The notes under the pieces: generated by a model
What the model saw: the letters and a program-made list of their open reading frames with translations, nothing else
Database searches by the model: none
Told to the model about the DNA's origin: nothing
Origin: Stictocephala bisonia
Taxonomy: Eukaryota; Arthropoda; Insecta; Hemiptera; Membracidae
Length of the DNA stretch: 64,000 nt
Direction of reading: 5' to 3'
Assembly (NCBI GenBank): GCA_035578905.1
Contig: JAQJVL010000123.1
Location: forward strand, 1,860,001 to 1,924,000
Made by a program: the position numbers and the translations under genes
Shown: one piece after another, positions 1 through 11,470 of the stretch
How positions within the stretch are numbered: the stretch's first letter is position 1
How the letters are laid out: each line of letters begins with the position of its first letter

Positions 1-515
1 AATTAAGGAACTTCGATGACGAGTGTTTACAGCTAAAAATAAACAAATAAGTTCATGTGTAACTTGAAAGGGTGACAGGGGTAAAGAAGGGGTGAAAGTC
101 CATGACATTGACCTTCAATACAATGCCTGAAAATAGCCGTGCCTGTTTTCCGCCCTTATACCAGTGTTTCGTTGTGGTGTTTTGATGTTTGTAACGCTGT
201 TCTCGCTAGTGTAAATTGTAGTTGTTTTGTAGGTTTGATTTTACCTGGTTTTAAGTGTTATTTTTTTTAGTGTTTGTGTTTATTATTTTGTGGTGTTTTG
301 TGTTCGATATTTTGTTGAGTGTTTGTGTTACGATACATTATAATTTAATTGTTTTTAATAACGATTTGTATTTCAATAATTACAGTAGCGTAATAAATAC
401 TTTTTACATAGTATGTAAAATATTGTTTATTCTGTGTGCTTGTGTAAAAAGTATGAGCATAAAAAATCAAAACAAAACAATAGACACGTTACTAAGCGTT
501 ACGGGTTAATTTGAC
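1..515. other. Intergenic stretch, no gene recognised
   Basis: AT-rich sequence with T-rich runs. An 84-codon open frame at 255-509 is low complexity (Phe, Val, Ile, Leu), has no recognisable domain and no splice context, so I do not call it a gene. Confidence 0.5.
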
Positions 516-650
516 CGAATGTGTATTGGAGGGCGGGTGGGTTAATGCTACCGTACGTGTATGGTTGGGCGGGTGAGTCAATACCACTGTACGTGTATGG
601 CTGAACGGGTGGTTCAATACCACTGTACGTGTATGGGAGGTCGGGTATAG
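516..650 (+). repeat. GT/GGG-rich minisatellite, about 3 units
   Basis: Three to four imperfect units of about 40 bp, each holding a version of CCACTGTACGTGTATGG followed by a GGGCGGGTG-like run. The same unit recurs near 17.7 kb, 19.4 kb, 35.2-35.4 kb and (inverted) 60.15-60.33 kb, so it is a dispersed minisatellite family and not a local accident. Confidence 0.75.
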
Positions 651-1424
651 CAAACTTTATAATAAACGATTCCAAAAACTTTATTGTTGTTGTTTTTTTT
701 TTTTATGTTGTCAAGTATTATATAATACTCGTAAGATTTCTTTTATTTGAAAATGACGAAGATTTTTTAGAGTAAATATTTTTTGTAGTTATAATCAGCT
801 TTGTAAATTAAAACAACATTACTGATTTATTTTATACATTATTAATATTTGGTAATTTACTACAACACACAAATTACTAACATAAAACTACTTAAAACTA
901 ACGTAGAAGTATGTTTGTCCTATATAAATTCAGAATCTGTGAATGTCTTGTACTTGGCTAGTAGCGCGGAAGCTCCATTACAATTGCATGGGCAATTCAG
1001 CGCCTACAGTCTCAACTAAAGAGTGAACGGAGAGTAGTTTGAAGAACGTTGTTTGCTCAAATCTAAAAATCCTTACATTAAAAAAGAGAGAGAGAGAGAT
1101 AATATGTTGGCCTGAAGGGTACACACGATTTATAAAATTTTTTTATGAAAAATAATGAATTATAAGCACATTAATAACTAATTAAAAAACGGGCAAAATA
1201 AAGTTTGAACGTTGTTTGTGAGCGATTGATTGATTATTCATAGTAAAGATGTTTTTTTTTTTTAATTCAACCGGTTTGTATACACAACTAATATTGATTT
1301 TATTTTTTAAACAAACAGCGATTGGAAACCTCAACAAATTTTAACCATGCCTTCATAATCATCAGGCAGTTTAAAATTTTCGAAATGATTCCAACTCCTC
1401 TCACCAAACACTAAGTATAGGTTC
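651..1424. other. Intergenic stretch, nothing recognised
   Basis: AT-rich, with short poly-T runs and a short (GA)n run near 1084. No coding signal or repeat boundary was seen. Confidence 0.4.
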
Positions 1425-1690
1425 TTCAACTCCTACTATATTGGTTCTTTGACACTTAAGACATAGTACCTTTAACACCTGATAAATAGGTACTTAAACG
1501 GCTTCAACCCTAAGATATAGGCCTTTCGACACATAAAATATACGCCCTTCAACACCTCGTATATGGGTCCTTCAACCCCTAAGATATAGATCCTTAGACC
1601 CCCTAAGATGTATCCTTCAACACCTAAGATGTATCCTTCAACACCTAAGATGTATCCTTCAACCCCAAATATATAGGCCCTTCAACCCTT
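1425..1690. repeat. Degenerate minisatellite (CCTTCAAC...AAGATATA)
   Basis: About ten imperfect units of 20-30 bp built on CCTTCAACACCTAAGATGTA. Three nearly identical 21-bp units lie at about 1612-1675; the flanking units are more diverged, as in an old array. Confidence 0.6.
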
Positions 1691-1886
1691 ATGAATAAAA
1701 TTATTAATCCTTATCTAACCCACTTTAAACAATTTAACAATAACTAAACCCATACTTCTATTATTTATGTCTTGCCATAACCCAAGCATAACAAAATATC
1801 AGCCGACTTTGTTAAATTAACCTAAACGTATTAATTTAACGGAGTTTATCATTCTTCAAGCTCGTTTCTTACTGGATGGATATATA

Positions 1887-2106
1887 ATTTAATTTTATGA
1901 GATGTAACAAACACTCCAGTAAATACATATTTAATTTCGTAAGGCCTTTCGGTAACAAAGTTGCCATCTTCAGACAACCAAAATATAACCAAACTATATT
2001 TTTGGTTATAGTTTGATTGTCTGAAGATGGTAACTTTGTTACCGAAAGGCCTTACGAAATTAAATATGTATTTACTGGAGTGTTTGTTACATCTTATAAC
2101 ATTAAA
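1887..2106. repeat. Foldback (inverted) repeat, arms about 100 bp
   Basis: The left arm (about 1887-1993) is the near-perfect reverse complement of the right arm (about 2001-2106), with almost no spacer. On the + strand the right arm holds CTGAAGA, a stem GGTAAC/GTTACC with a TTT loop, then GAAA. Similar foldbacks in animal genomes are usually miniature DNA elements or remnants of terminal repeats; the parent family was not identified. A comparable foldback lies at 42.04-42.26 kb. Confidence 0.8.
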
Positions 2107-2944
2107 TTAACGAAGTTTTCTATTTACTAGTCGAAAGAAGTTATCAGAATAAACTTTTATTTTATTAGTTCTTTACAGATAGCTGTACATTTTAACACGG
2201 TTACACAATATATGATGTACACATTATGATAAGTATATTCAGTATAAGTGCTGACAATTAAGCAATGACTAATGTTGTTTTTTCAATAAACTCTATTTCT
2301 ATAAAAAGAAAAAACGTAATTGTAATGAGATTTTCAATTAATGGCTAATAGATTTATAATGTATGGATTTCAGACAATCTTTATCAACAACTAACTGTCG
2401 ACCTCTTATTACTGTCGGCGCAGACAGTATGCGTAACCGAGTCCACTAACACCAGTCATACCATTATTTTTATCGTTTAATTTTGTATTAACATAAATTT
2501 TAAAATTTTATTTTAAATCTTAATAACTGTTATTCTGGCCGGAAGTTGAAAAGTTAAAACTTTGTAATTTATGAAGCATATAGAAAACATTACTGCCAAC
2601 CATGCATCAAAATATAAATGTGATACTTAAGTAAAAAATATAAATTTGATTCATAGTGAAAACTAGTAAAACGTTAGGTTTTTTTTTGTTTTTAGAAAAT
2701 TATTAGAATTTATTATACAGATTTAATGTATATGTCATAACGTAAAATGAAATGAGGAAAACGAAGGCGTGACTGGATTTGTCATAGGTCTGTTGATTTT
2801 TCAATAAACAACCTTCAAACTCGGGTATACGTATAATTTCTGCTCTGTCATAATCATTAAAAAATGTAATAACTGAAACATGCTTAACATTTCCCCAAGA
2901 ACATGTCTATATTTTATTAAACATTCTAGCCTATACTTTTTCTA

Positions 2945-3499
2945 CTAGCTGAACCCGGCGGACGTTGTCTCGCCTTTCATTTTTCATTGACATACCAAAA
3001 TAAAGTAATAAAAGGAATTATAGAAAAACCATAATTTATTAAATGAGTGCAAGAGGGTAAACAATATTTTTGGTCTTCTTATTTGGTGTATAAATGTAAA
3101 GGTTTTTTGGTGAGCCTACTCTCGAGCAAGCGACGTAGAGCTGTCCATGTGAAAAACTTACTTAATAATTTACTTAAATTATTTACTTAAAAAACTTACT
3201 TAAATTTATTGCGGCAACGCGCAATGACTGTCCTTGAGATTTATTAATAGTTATTGCGAAAGCAAGTCGTACAGGAAATTGGAGCCGTTTAAAACTACAT
3301 TAAACCACACAGTCATATGTTTTTTGTAAACAATTCAGATTCTCCATTTTAATAACATGGGATCTTTAGGAGCCCGTGGGGCGGGACCCTGTGGACGGAT
3401 CTGCATCAAACTTCACAGAAACCATCTCGGGAGTATACAGGACAACATCCTACAGTTTCATGGCGATCGGTTGGATGGTTTGGCAGCACATAAACTTCA

Positions 3500-3500
<1 letters not shown>
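2945..3500 (-). mobile_element. Helitron 3' fragment with Pif1-like helicase C-terminus
   Basis: Read on the - strand, two blocks match the C-terminal part of the Helitron RepHel helicase. About 3285-3195 reads LAFAITINKSQGQSLRVAA (motif V region), and about 3150-3050 reads GQLYVACSRVGSPKNLYIY (motif VI region), followed by TKNIVYPLALI and a stop. The two blocks are separated by an AT-rich insertion of repeated ACTTA. The element's - strand 3' end is probably the CTAG at 2945-2948. The GC-rich noncoding stretch at 3357-3500 resembles Helitron-associated spacer. The element is 5'-truncated and not functional. Confidence 0.75.

Positions 3501-3502
<2 letters not shown>

Positions 3503-3555
<53 letters not shown>
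3503..3555. repeat. (AT)n microsatellite
   Basis: About 26 uninterrupted AT dinucleotides followed by a short AC run. Three overlapping open frames of alternating Tyr/Ile through this tract are artefacts. Confidence 0.95.
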
Positions 3556-3561
<6 letters not shown>

Positions 3562-3599
3562 AACATCCTCTTTTGTAAATATAGACTTGAATTTCATGA

Positions 3600-4400
3600 T
3601 TAATATACTAGATATTTTTATACGTACACCCTTGTGTCAACCAAGAATAAGCAATATTTATGTGTATTTGGTTCGTCTTTACTGTACGCTGATGCTATGA
3701 ATTTTAACTGCTTTTGTGAGAGCTGGTATTTTAATATAGCCTGCTTTATGGTTTTCAATCAATGTCCATTTTTATTCATTTTATTACTTATAAAACTTAA
3801 ACATAAAACAATCAAGAGAACACACGAAATATTGACTTAGGCCTATATAGGCTGTTTATGTATTGGTAACAAAACTGAAAATAATTTATTTCTGAAATTC
3901 GAGTGGTAAATGATACGGGCCGCTACTTGGGTGAAGTTATCTGGTCTGCAATAAATACCATTAGGCCGACTAGGTATGGCTTTTAATCGACATATGTTTT
4001 TTAATCCGCATTTTGTCACGTTTATAATAAAAATTTTTTTGTGTTAGTATAATTAGTTATTAAAAGAGAATTTATTCATGTTCCGCCTATAACAATAATG
4101 AAATAAGTTTTGTCACATCGAACGCAGTCGGGAACAACAATATTTCATTTATCTGTTGACAGAGAAATGTATTCTACCCAAACCACACCTAAACATAGGC
4201 ACTAGTCAAAATAATTTATAGCATGATACATTTGCTAATTGCGATTTCCTATATTTAGCAATATAATACCGTCGATACGTCTTTAAACTCATCGGTCATG
4301 CTCGTGTTGTTCCGGCAATATTCGGATACTTTCCGCAACAGTTTAAATGAAGGCAGATCGGAACAGGTAGACATACCAGTGCCGTTGTTAGGGGATGACT
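3600..4400. other. Intergenic stretch upstream of IMPA1
   Basis: No coding exon or repeat boundary recognised. A 68-codon open frame at 3634-3840 has no recognisable domain. Confidence 0.4.
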
Positions 4401-4425
4401 AGTTCTCATCGTTTACAAGAGTCAC

Positions 4426-4431
4426 TCAGTT
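4426..4431 (+). promoter_or_regulatory. Possible initiator of IMPA1
   Basis: TCAGTT fits the arthropod initiator consensus TCAGTY and lies about 175 bp upstream of the start codon, giving a plausible 5' UTR. No TATA box sits at -30. A hexamer match alone is weak, so this is a suggestion only. Confidence 0.25.
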
Positions 4432-4601
4432 GTGTCTTGTGGTGCGGTTCTAGGCTTGCAATTCAATTTTATTGAAAAGCTGATTTGGTGTACAGCCCTT
4501 AAAGTTTAATTAAAGTTTAAATGAGAAATTAAGTTTTTTAATCAAAAAACAGAACTTATTTCGTTGGTATCTCATTTGAAGGAAGTCTCACTCGAGTTCC
4601 A

Positions 4602-4664
4602 ATGGCTCACGACTTGGGCAATTACTTCGACGTGGTGTTAACACTCACAAAAGAAGCTGGAGAG
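4602..4664 (+). CDS. IMPA1: IMPA1 coding exon 1
   Basis: Codes for residues 1-21, MAHDLGNYFDVVLTLTKEAG plus Glu, which fits the N-terminal helix of the family ending in ..AGE. The ATG at 4602 is chosen because it gives the family's usual N-terminal length. The exon ends in phase 0 at the donor GAG|GTAAGC. The next exon lies about 19.6 kb downstream. Confidence 0.85.
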
Positions 4665-5255
4665 GTAAGCAAATAGAACATTATCTATTTAAAGTTTATT
4701 TAAATGCACCTTTGACCTTTTGATATCTGCACATTTCTTTTTTATTTCATACAAAGTGCTCAATTCAATCTTATAGTTTGTATGATAGAACCTGTCTCCT
4801 GGACCCTCGGCTATCATAGTAGTTTTGTATTCATCGGGGAAAATATTATAATTTCTCTATAAATAAATAAATAATAGGTTTTTGTTTGTAAACCACACTA
4901 CTGTGTGTAAACTATTACATTTTACATACGCATTTTCGTAAGCAATACAAATTTATAGACGTTCAAAACCCAATAGCGGCATACAAATATACATTGTGTG
5001 GGTATTTAAAAAGTCCAATATGTTCTGCCTATCTACAAAAATTAAAATTAGAGTTTATTCTACTCCTTCTTTTCTTAAAAGATACGAGTAATATTTTTCT
5101 GTGACAAAAAGCAAAACTTGTTAATCTCTTTCGAACTAATTGTCCACTTTATGGGGTTTTTCCTGGTAGTGCTCATTATATTTTAATTGCTATTTCATTA
5201 ATTTTGTATAACCTGTGCTTAGACTTTAAGGGTAATCATCGAAAGTCAGAGAAAG
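4665..5255 (+). other. Start of IMPA1 intron 1, nothing recognised
   Basis: AT-rich intron sequence with no recognised exon or repeat family. Confidence 0.4.
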
Positions 5256-5961
5256 TAGGAATTGGTTTGCCAACTAATGTCTATCTTACAATTTTACATA
5301 GACATTACCATGCTAGTAGCCTATATTTGATAGTAGCATTAATTTGGTTACAATTGGTTTGCCAACTAATGTCTATCTTACAATTTTACATAGACATTAC
5401 CATGCTAGTATATTTGATAGTAGCATTAATTTGGTTACAATTGGTTTGCCAACTAATGTCTATCTTACAATTTTACATAGACATTACCATGCTAGTATAT
5501 TTGATAGTAGCATTAATTTGGTTACAATTGGTTTACCAACTAATGTCTATCTTACAATTTTACATAGACATTACCATGCTAGTATATTTGATAGTAGCAT
5601 TAATTTGGTTACAATTGGTTTGCCAACTAATGTGTGTCTTACAATTTTACATAGACATTACCATGCTAGTATATTTGATAGTAGCATTAATTTGGTTACA
5701 ATTGGTTTGCCAACTAATGTCTATCTTACAATTTTACATAGACATTACCATGCTAGTATATTTGATAGTAGCATTAATTTGGTTACAATTGGTTTACCAA
5801 CTAATGTCTATCTTACAATTTTACATAGACATTACCATGCTAGATAATTGATAGTAGCATTAATTTGGTTACAATTGGTTTGCCAACTAATGTCTATCTT
5901 ACAATTTTACATAGACATTACCATGCTAGTATATTTGATAGTAGCATTAATTTGGTTACAA
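5256..5961. repeat. Tandem array, 87-bp unit, about 8 copies
   Basis: The unit begins TTGGTTTGCCAACTAATGTC; successive starts at 5354 and 5441 give an 87-bp period. Copies are about 95-99% identical; the first carries a short insertion (TAGCC). Each unit contains a small inverted repeat (AATGTCTAT ... ATAGACATT). Because 87 is divisible by 3, long open frames run through the array at 5204-5851. They are repeat artefacts inside IMPA1 intron 1, not a gene. Confidence 0.95.
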
Positions 5962-6482
5962 CCATGTAATTTGTTTTTGTGTTTTCGGACATTACTCAAA
6001 TTAATTAAATATATGTCATTCGATTTTAACAATTGAAATTAATTAGATTTTACTGAAGTGAATGAACCATAAAAAGGTTATTTTGAGAAGCGGGGATTTT
6101 TTACATCAGGAAATTAATATATCTATAATAAATCTATTCTACTTTCGATGTTAGAATTAGTAAAATGCCTTTCTATTTTCATTAATATAGTAGCTCTTGG
6201 TTAGAAGATCTAATACACATATCTCCTTAACAATTTAAAATTAAAGTAATATGCGTTTTCTAGACGCTTCTGAAAATATGATTTATTGAAAAAGTGGTGA
6301 AATTTGAGTTTATATCTATTGAGGAGGTAGATTTCAACCGCGGACAGTTTGTTTTTCAGAGAACAATCGAACAAATGCTGATGCGGCGGAGAATCAGCAG
6401 AAGCCCCGGGAAGGGGGTGGTCCTGCCCATCACGAATCAAACGGGCCTATATGGTGATCCGCAATAGGACCACCGATAATAA
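5962..6482. other. Intron stretch, nothing recognised
   Basis: AT-rich up to about 6330, then a GC-richer lead-in to the block that follows. No coding evidence on either strand. Confidence 0.35.
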
Positions 6483-7110
6483 TTGGTATTTCCGAAATTG
6501 GAGGTGTGTCCAGTGAGTGGTAGGGGGAACGAGATACTAGGGAAGAGTTGGGAAAGAAAAAGGGAGTCTGAGCAGAGATCTGGAAGTGTCGGGCCGGCAC
6601 GTCGCTGGCCGGGCTGGCACGCCGATGGCCCGGTAAACTGTAGTCCTCAATTGTCGAACCATTTTAGTAGTAAATAATAAGGTTAAATGAATTTCGTGGT
6701 TGAATTTGGAGAATTGAAGGCTCTGAGATGAAATAGGACTTCGGGAAATAGACCAATAGGGAGGACCAGCACCTGGAGGTCCAACTACCTAGGCTTCGTC
6801 AACCTGCCCTGCAGAGCAAACACGGGACGAGCTAGGAGGAGGACTTGGATATCGACCCCCGGAGGACTTCACGAGCGGCCAACCTGAACCTGAGGGATGA
6901 CTGGACACAGCCTATCCTGAGGGCCGGAGAAGCCACCCAAGGGACTGCAAGCGACTCCAGCCACCACCAAGGGACTGCAAGCGACTCCAGACCCAACCAG
7001 CCCACCTGACCCTGAGGGACAAGCGGAAGCCGAATCCACTACGGCCCGTGGACACCCCATACCTGCAGAAGATGAGTCCAGGGTTATGTTCAAATTTGTT
7101 TAGCACCTCG
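6483..7110. repeat. GC-rich block, unclassified, possible LTR-element remnant
   Basis: The base composition contrasts sharply with its surroundings. It contains a tandem pair of about 27 bp (CCACCAAGGGACTGCAAGCG at about 6961 and its copy from about 6935). Open frames on both strands are Pro/Gly/Ser-rich without a recognisable domain. It may be the internal or untranslated part of an LTR retrotransposon, or an unclassified repeat; no LTR pair or primer site was demonstrated. Confidence 0.35.
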
Positions 7111-8930
7111 AGGATTTAAGGGACATGAAAATATAAAATTTGTAGACGAAAGGAAATGTTGTAAGGGCGTTCAATTACGTTTTACCTACACCAAAGCGTA
7201 AGCCGACGGGCTGTACATTACTCATATAAGAGGCTAATAATAATCACAATTAAATAATAAATATAATTCACTGATTGAGGGAATTGAATCTGATATAAGT
7301 TAATATGTTGAGATCGTCAATCTAAATTGTAAATATAGAAATTCGTAAATCCATGTAATTGATCATTGTCCCTATAAGTCGTTTTGATTTGATATAGATA
7401 TATAGTAAATAAATAAATATTGCGTTGAATATATAAACCATAAATGTTGGATAATTCTTGGGAAGAATAAAGTATAGCAACTAGGGCCATTTGAATATAT
7501 TTAACTTGTCTCTTGAAAGAAATTTGTAAAATAGTATAACTTAAATCGTACGGTAAATTGGTTAGGTCGTCATAGTAAGGTTGGTATATTATTGTCTGAT
7601 TGTTAATTTTTATTGGAATTAATTGATTGATTATTTCTTGAGTATGACTTGTTATTGAATATATAATTTTTACTTGTTAGTGTAGACGTTTTGCATTTAT
7701 AATGCTTGTTTAGTTTGATTCTTAATGAGACATTTGTATCATTATTTGGAGGATTGTGATTAAAAAGTATAGGAGTTTGTTGTCACTTGTTGTAAATAAT
7801 ATTTCTTGATTTACCGGACTGTATATTGAAGTCAATCGTAAAGGTAATTTGATTGAAGATTTATAAAACTAATAATTTGTCTTGTTTATTATTGGATGAG
7901 AAGGGTATATTAAAGGAGGTGTATTGTGTAAAATAAGATAAGATAATTGTAATGTTTTGGAGGGGAATGTCAAGAAGATATACTGTAAAAATAAATTTGT
8001 GGTGTACTTTCACCAGTGTCAATAGTTATTCCAGGTCCCGGTTTCCTACACTAGCTAAGCGAGTCATTAAGGTTAAATTATTTCTCATTACTTGTAGAAT
8101 AATCATTTGTGATTTAACACTTTGAGTTTTGGAGGAAGTAAAAGTTTTACTTGGCGGAGAAAGTTTTACACAGGATAATATACAGGATTAAAAATTTTAC
8201 GTTTTTTTTATGATGAACACGTATGCGGTTTTGTGATTAATTGCATTATTTTTTTCGGTCCAAAAAATACAGTTTTAACTCACTTAAGCAAACACAAACT
8301 AACTTATCCTAAATGTTTATGTACTCAACTAAAATATAATTTGTGTCAGGACGAAAATACATGCAAATTAGTTTTTGTAATTAGTCACACCTCTGACTAT
8401 CGTTCTTCATATGGCAAACGTAAGTGATTTGACGTAAAATTAGTTTTCCGCGATATTTCGAGAAATAATTATCGTAGACCAAAATAGTGTTTCAAAACAT
8501 ACAAATCTATACCACCTTAAAAAAAAACCAATTAAAAAATTTAAAAATTCAAAAAATAAAAGAAATATAATCAATAGTAAAATCACATTATTTTAGATTT
8601 TTCGATTTTTTGCACAGTACGTGTTTCCGTGGAATAAAAAATATTTCTTCAAAAAATATAGACCTGAATCTATCCACTGATAATAAAAAGGTCAAGATTT
8701 GTGAAGCGTCTAGAAACTGCATAAATGCCAAATTGAATTAACCACCATTTAATTAGCTTAGTTAGATCAAAACACTACCTACCCTAATGGGAATATAAAA
8801 AGGTATTATGAATTTGAATGCTTTATACTTTATATAAAAAAATGGCTAGTTAAATACTCAAAATATATTTTTAGTTATCCTGTAATTATCGAGGGTCTTC
8901 GTAATGTGGAATTGATTTTAGGGATTAGTA
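7111..8930. other. Intron stretch, AT-rich, nothing firm
   Basis: Low-complexity AT-rich sequence. Short open frames such as 8233-8427 have no recognisable domain. The left part (to about 8060) could belong to the same unclassified repeat as the GC-rich block. Confidence 0.35.
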
Positions 8931-11470
8931 TTGACTATAATATTGAAAACAAGTTATTTGCTTCGTGAACGTGAAGGGGAGTGTGAGGGAGAACTGCCAT
9001 CGTCGTGAATCTTTAGAAGGGCTGTCTTTATCATGACGTGTGAGGAGAGCTATCACTAGAGCCATAGAAGGTATATGCTATCACTTTTGATTTTGGGAGA
9101 GTCGTCTTGAAAATTTAGGAGGGATGTCTCATCATGATGTTTAGGAGAATCGTCATGAATCAGTAAGATGTATAATAGAGATAGCTGTCAACGTGGTGAA
9201 TCTGAAAGGGAAAAGAAAAATGTCTTCGACATGAAGTGGGGGAAAGCTGTCGTCATCGGGAATTTGTAGGAGGGTCTTTTGAATCATAAACGAGTAGGAG
9301 ATTCGTTATGAGTTTGGGAAAGCTTCATCGTCGAGAAATGTAACACGAGTGTTTTCGTCAAGGTGTAAAGGAGAGTCGTTATCATCGTGAATCTGAAAGA
9401 GGGGTGTCTTTGTCAATATGTGAGGGAGGGTTGTTACCGTCGTGAATCTATAAGAGCATTGTCTTTGTCAAGGTGTGAGGGAGGGATGTTATTATCGTGA
9501 ATCTGAAAGAGGGGTGTCTTTGTCAATATGTGAGGGAGGGTTGTTACCATCGTGAATCTATAAGAGCATTGTCTTCGTCAAGGTGTGAGGGAGGGATGTT
9601 ATTATCGTGAATCTGAAAGAGGGGTGTCTTTGTCAATATGTGAGGGAGGGTTGTTACCATCGTGAATCTATAAGAGCATTGTCTTTGTCAAGGTGTGAGG
9701 GAGGGATGTTATTATCGTGAATCTGTAAGAGGAATGTCTTCGTCAAGGTGTGAAGGAGAGCGGTTATCTTTGTGGATCTGTAAGAGGAGTGGTTTCGTCA
9801 AGGTGTAAAGGAGAGTCGTTATCATCGTGAATCTATAAGAGCATTGTCTTTGTCAAGGTGTGAGGGAGGGATGTTATTATCGTGAATCTGTAAGAGGAAT
9901 GTCTTCGTCAAGGTGTGAAGGAGAGCGGTTATCTTTGTGGATCTGTAAGAGGAGTGTTTTCGTCAAGGTGTAAAGGAGAGTCGTTATCATCATGAATCTA
10001 TAAGAGCATTGTCTTTGTCAAGGTGTGAGGGAGGGATGTTATTATCGTGAATCTGTAAGAGGAATGTCTTCGTCAAGGTGTGAAGGAGAGCGGTTATCTT
10101 TGTGGATCTGTAAAAGGAGTGGTTTCGTCAAGGTGTAAAGGAGAGTCGTTATCATCGTGAATCTATAAGAGTATTGTCTTTGTCAAGGTGTGAGGGAGGG
10201 ATGTTATTATCGTGAATCTGTAAGAGGAATGTTTTCGTCAAGGTGTGAAGGAGAGCGGTTATCTTTGTGGATCTGTAAGAGGAGTGTCTTCGTCACGATG
10301 TGAGAGAGCGGTTATCTATGTGGATCTGTAAGAGGAGTGGTTTCGTCACGATGTGAGGGAGGGTTGTTACCATCGTGAATCTGTAAGAGGAATCTCTTCG
10401 TCAAGGTGTGAAGGAGAGCGGTTATCTTTGTGGATCTGTAAGAGGAGTGTTTTCGTCAAGGTGTAAAGGAGAGTCGTTATCATCGTGAATCTATAAGAGC
10501 ATTGTCTTTGTCAAGGTGTGAGGGAGGGATGTTATTATCGTGAATCTGTAAGAGGAATGTCTTCGTCAAGGTGTGAAGGAGAGCGGTTATCTTTGTGGAT
10601 CTGTAAGAGGAGTGTTTTCGTCAAGGTGTAAAGGAGAGTCGTTATCATCATGAATCTATAAGAGCATTGTCTTTGTCAAGGTGTGAGGGAGGGATGTTAT
10701 TATCGTGAATCTGTAAGAGGAATGTCTTCGTCAAGGTGTGAAGGACAGCGGTTATCTTTGTGGATCTGTAAGAGGAGTGGTTTCGTCAAGGTGTAAAGGA
10801 GAGTCGTTATCATCGTGAATCTATAAGAGCATTGTCTTTGTCAAGGTGTGAGGGAGGGATGTTATTATCGTGAATCTGTAAGAGGAATGTCTTCGTCAAG
10901 GTGTGAAGGAGAGCGGTTATCTTTGTGGATCTGTAAGAGGAGTGGTTTCGTCAAGGTGTAAAGGAGAGTCGTTATCATCGTGAATCTATAAGAGCATTGT
11001 CTTCGTCAAGGTGTGAGGGAGGGATGTTATTATCGTGAATCTGTAAGAGGAATGTCTTCGTCAAGGTGTGATGGAGAGCGGTTATCTTTTTGGATCTGTA
11101 AGAGGAGTGGTTTCGTCACGATGTGAGGGAGGGTTGTTACCGTCGTGAATCTATAAGAGCATTGTCTTTGTCAAGGTGTGAGGGAGGGATGTTATTATCG
11201 TGAATCTGTAAGAGGAATGTCTTCGTCAAGGTGTGAAGGAGAGCTGTTATCATCGTGAATCTATAAGAGCATTGTCTTTGTCAAGGTGTGAGGGAGGGAT
11301 GTTATTATCGTGAATCTGTAAGAGGAATGTCTTCGTCAAGGTGTGAAGGAGAGCTGTTATCATCGTGAATCTGTAACAGGAGTGTCATCGTCACGATGTG
11401 AGAGAGCGGTTATCTATGTGGATCTGTAATAGGAGTGGTTTCGTCACGATGTGAGGGAGGGCTGTTATCG
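8931..11470. repeat. Satellite field 1: about 55-bp monomers in a 165-bp higher-order unit
   Basis: Monomers of 54-56 bp follow GTGAATCTGTAAGAGG, a GTCTTCGTCAAGGTGTGA core, then GGAG and a GTTAT-type end. Three monomer variants (GAGCATTGTC, GAGGAATGTC and GAGGAGTG types) repeat in fixed order. The first variant starts at about 9826, 9991 and 10156, an exact 165-bp spacing. From about 8931 to 9350 the monomers are strongly diverged, as expected at an array edge. No open frame or domain. It lies within IMPA1 intron 1. Confidence 0.92.

Noticed and set aside
255..509. 84-codon hydrophobic open frame near the left edge
   Set aside because: Composition follows the AT/T-rich DNA; no domain, no splice or promoter context.
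3357..3603. Open frames with Tyr/Ile repeats
   Set aside because: Translation of the (AT)n microsatellite in three frames on both strands.
5204..6036. Long open frames suggesting a repetitive membrane protein
   Set aside because: They exist only because the tandem unit is 87 bp (29 codons). Two different frames are open at once and the array lies inside an IMPA1 intron.
8150..8175. LTR primer-binding site (TGGCGGAGAAAG)
   Set aside because: Only a few bases fit a tRNA primer site and no LTR pair was found around it.
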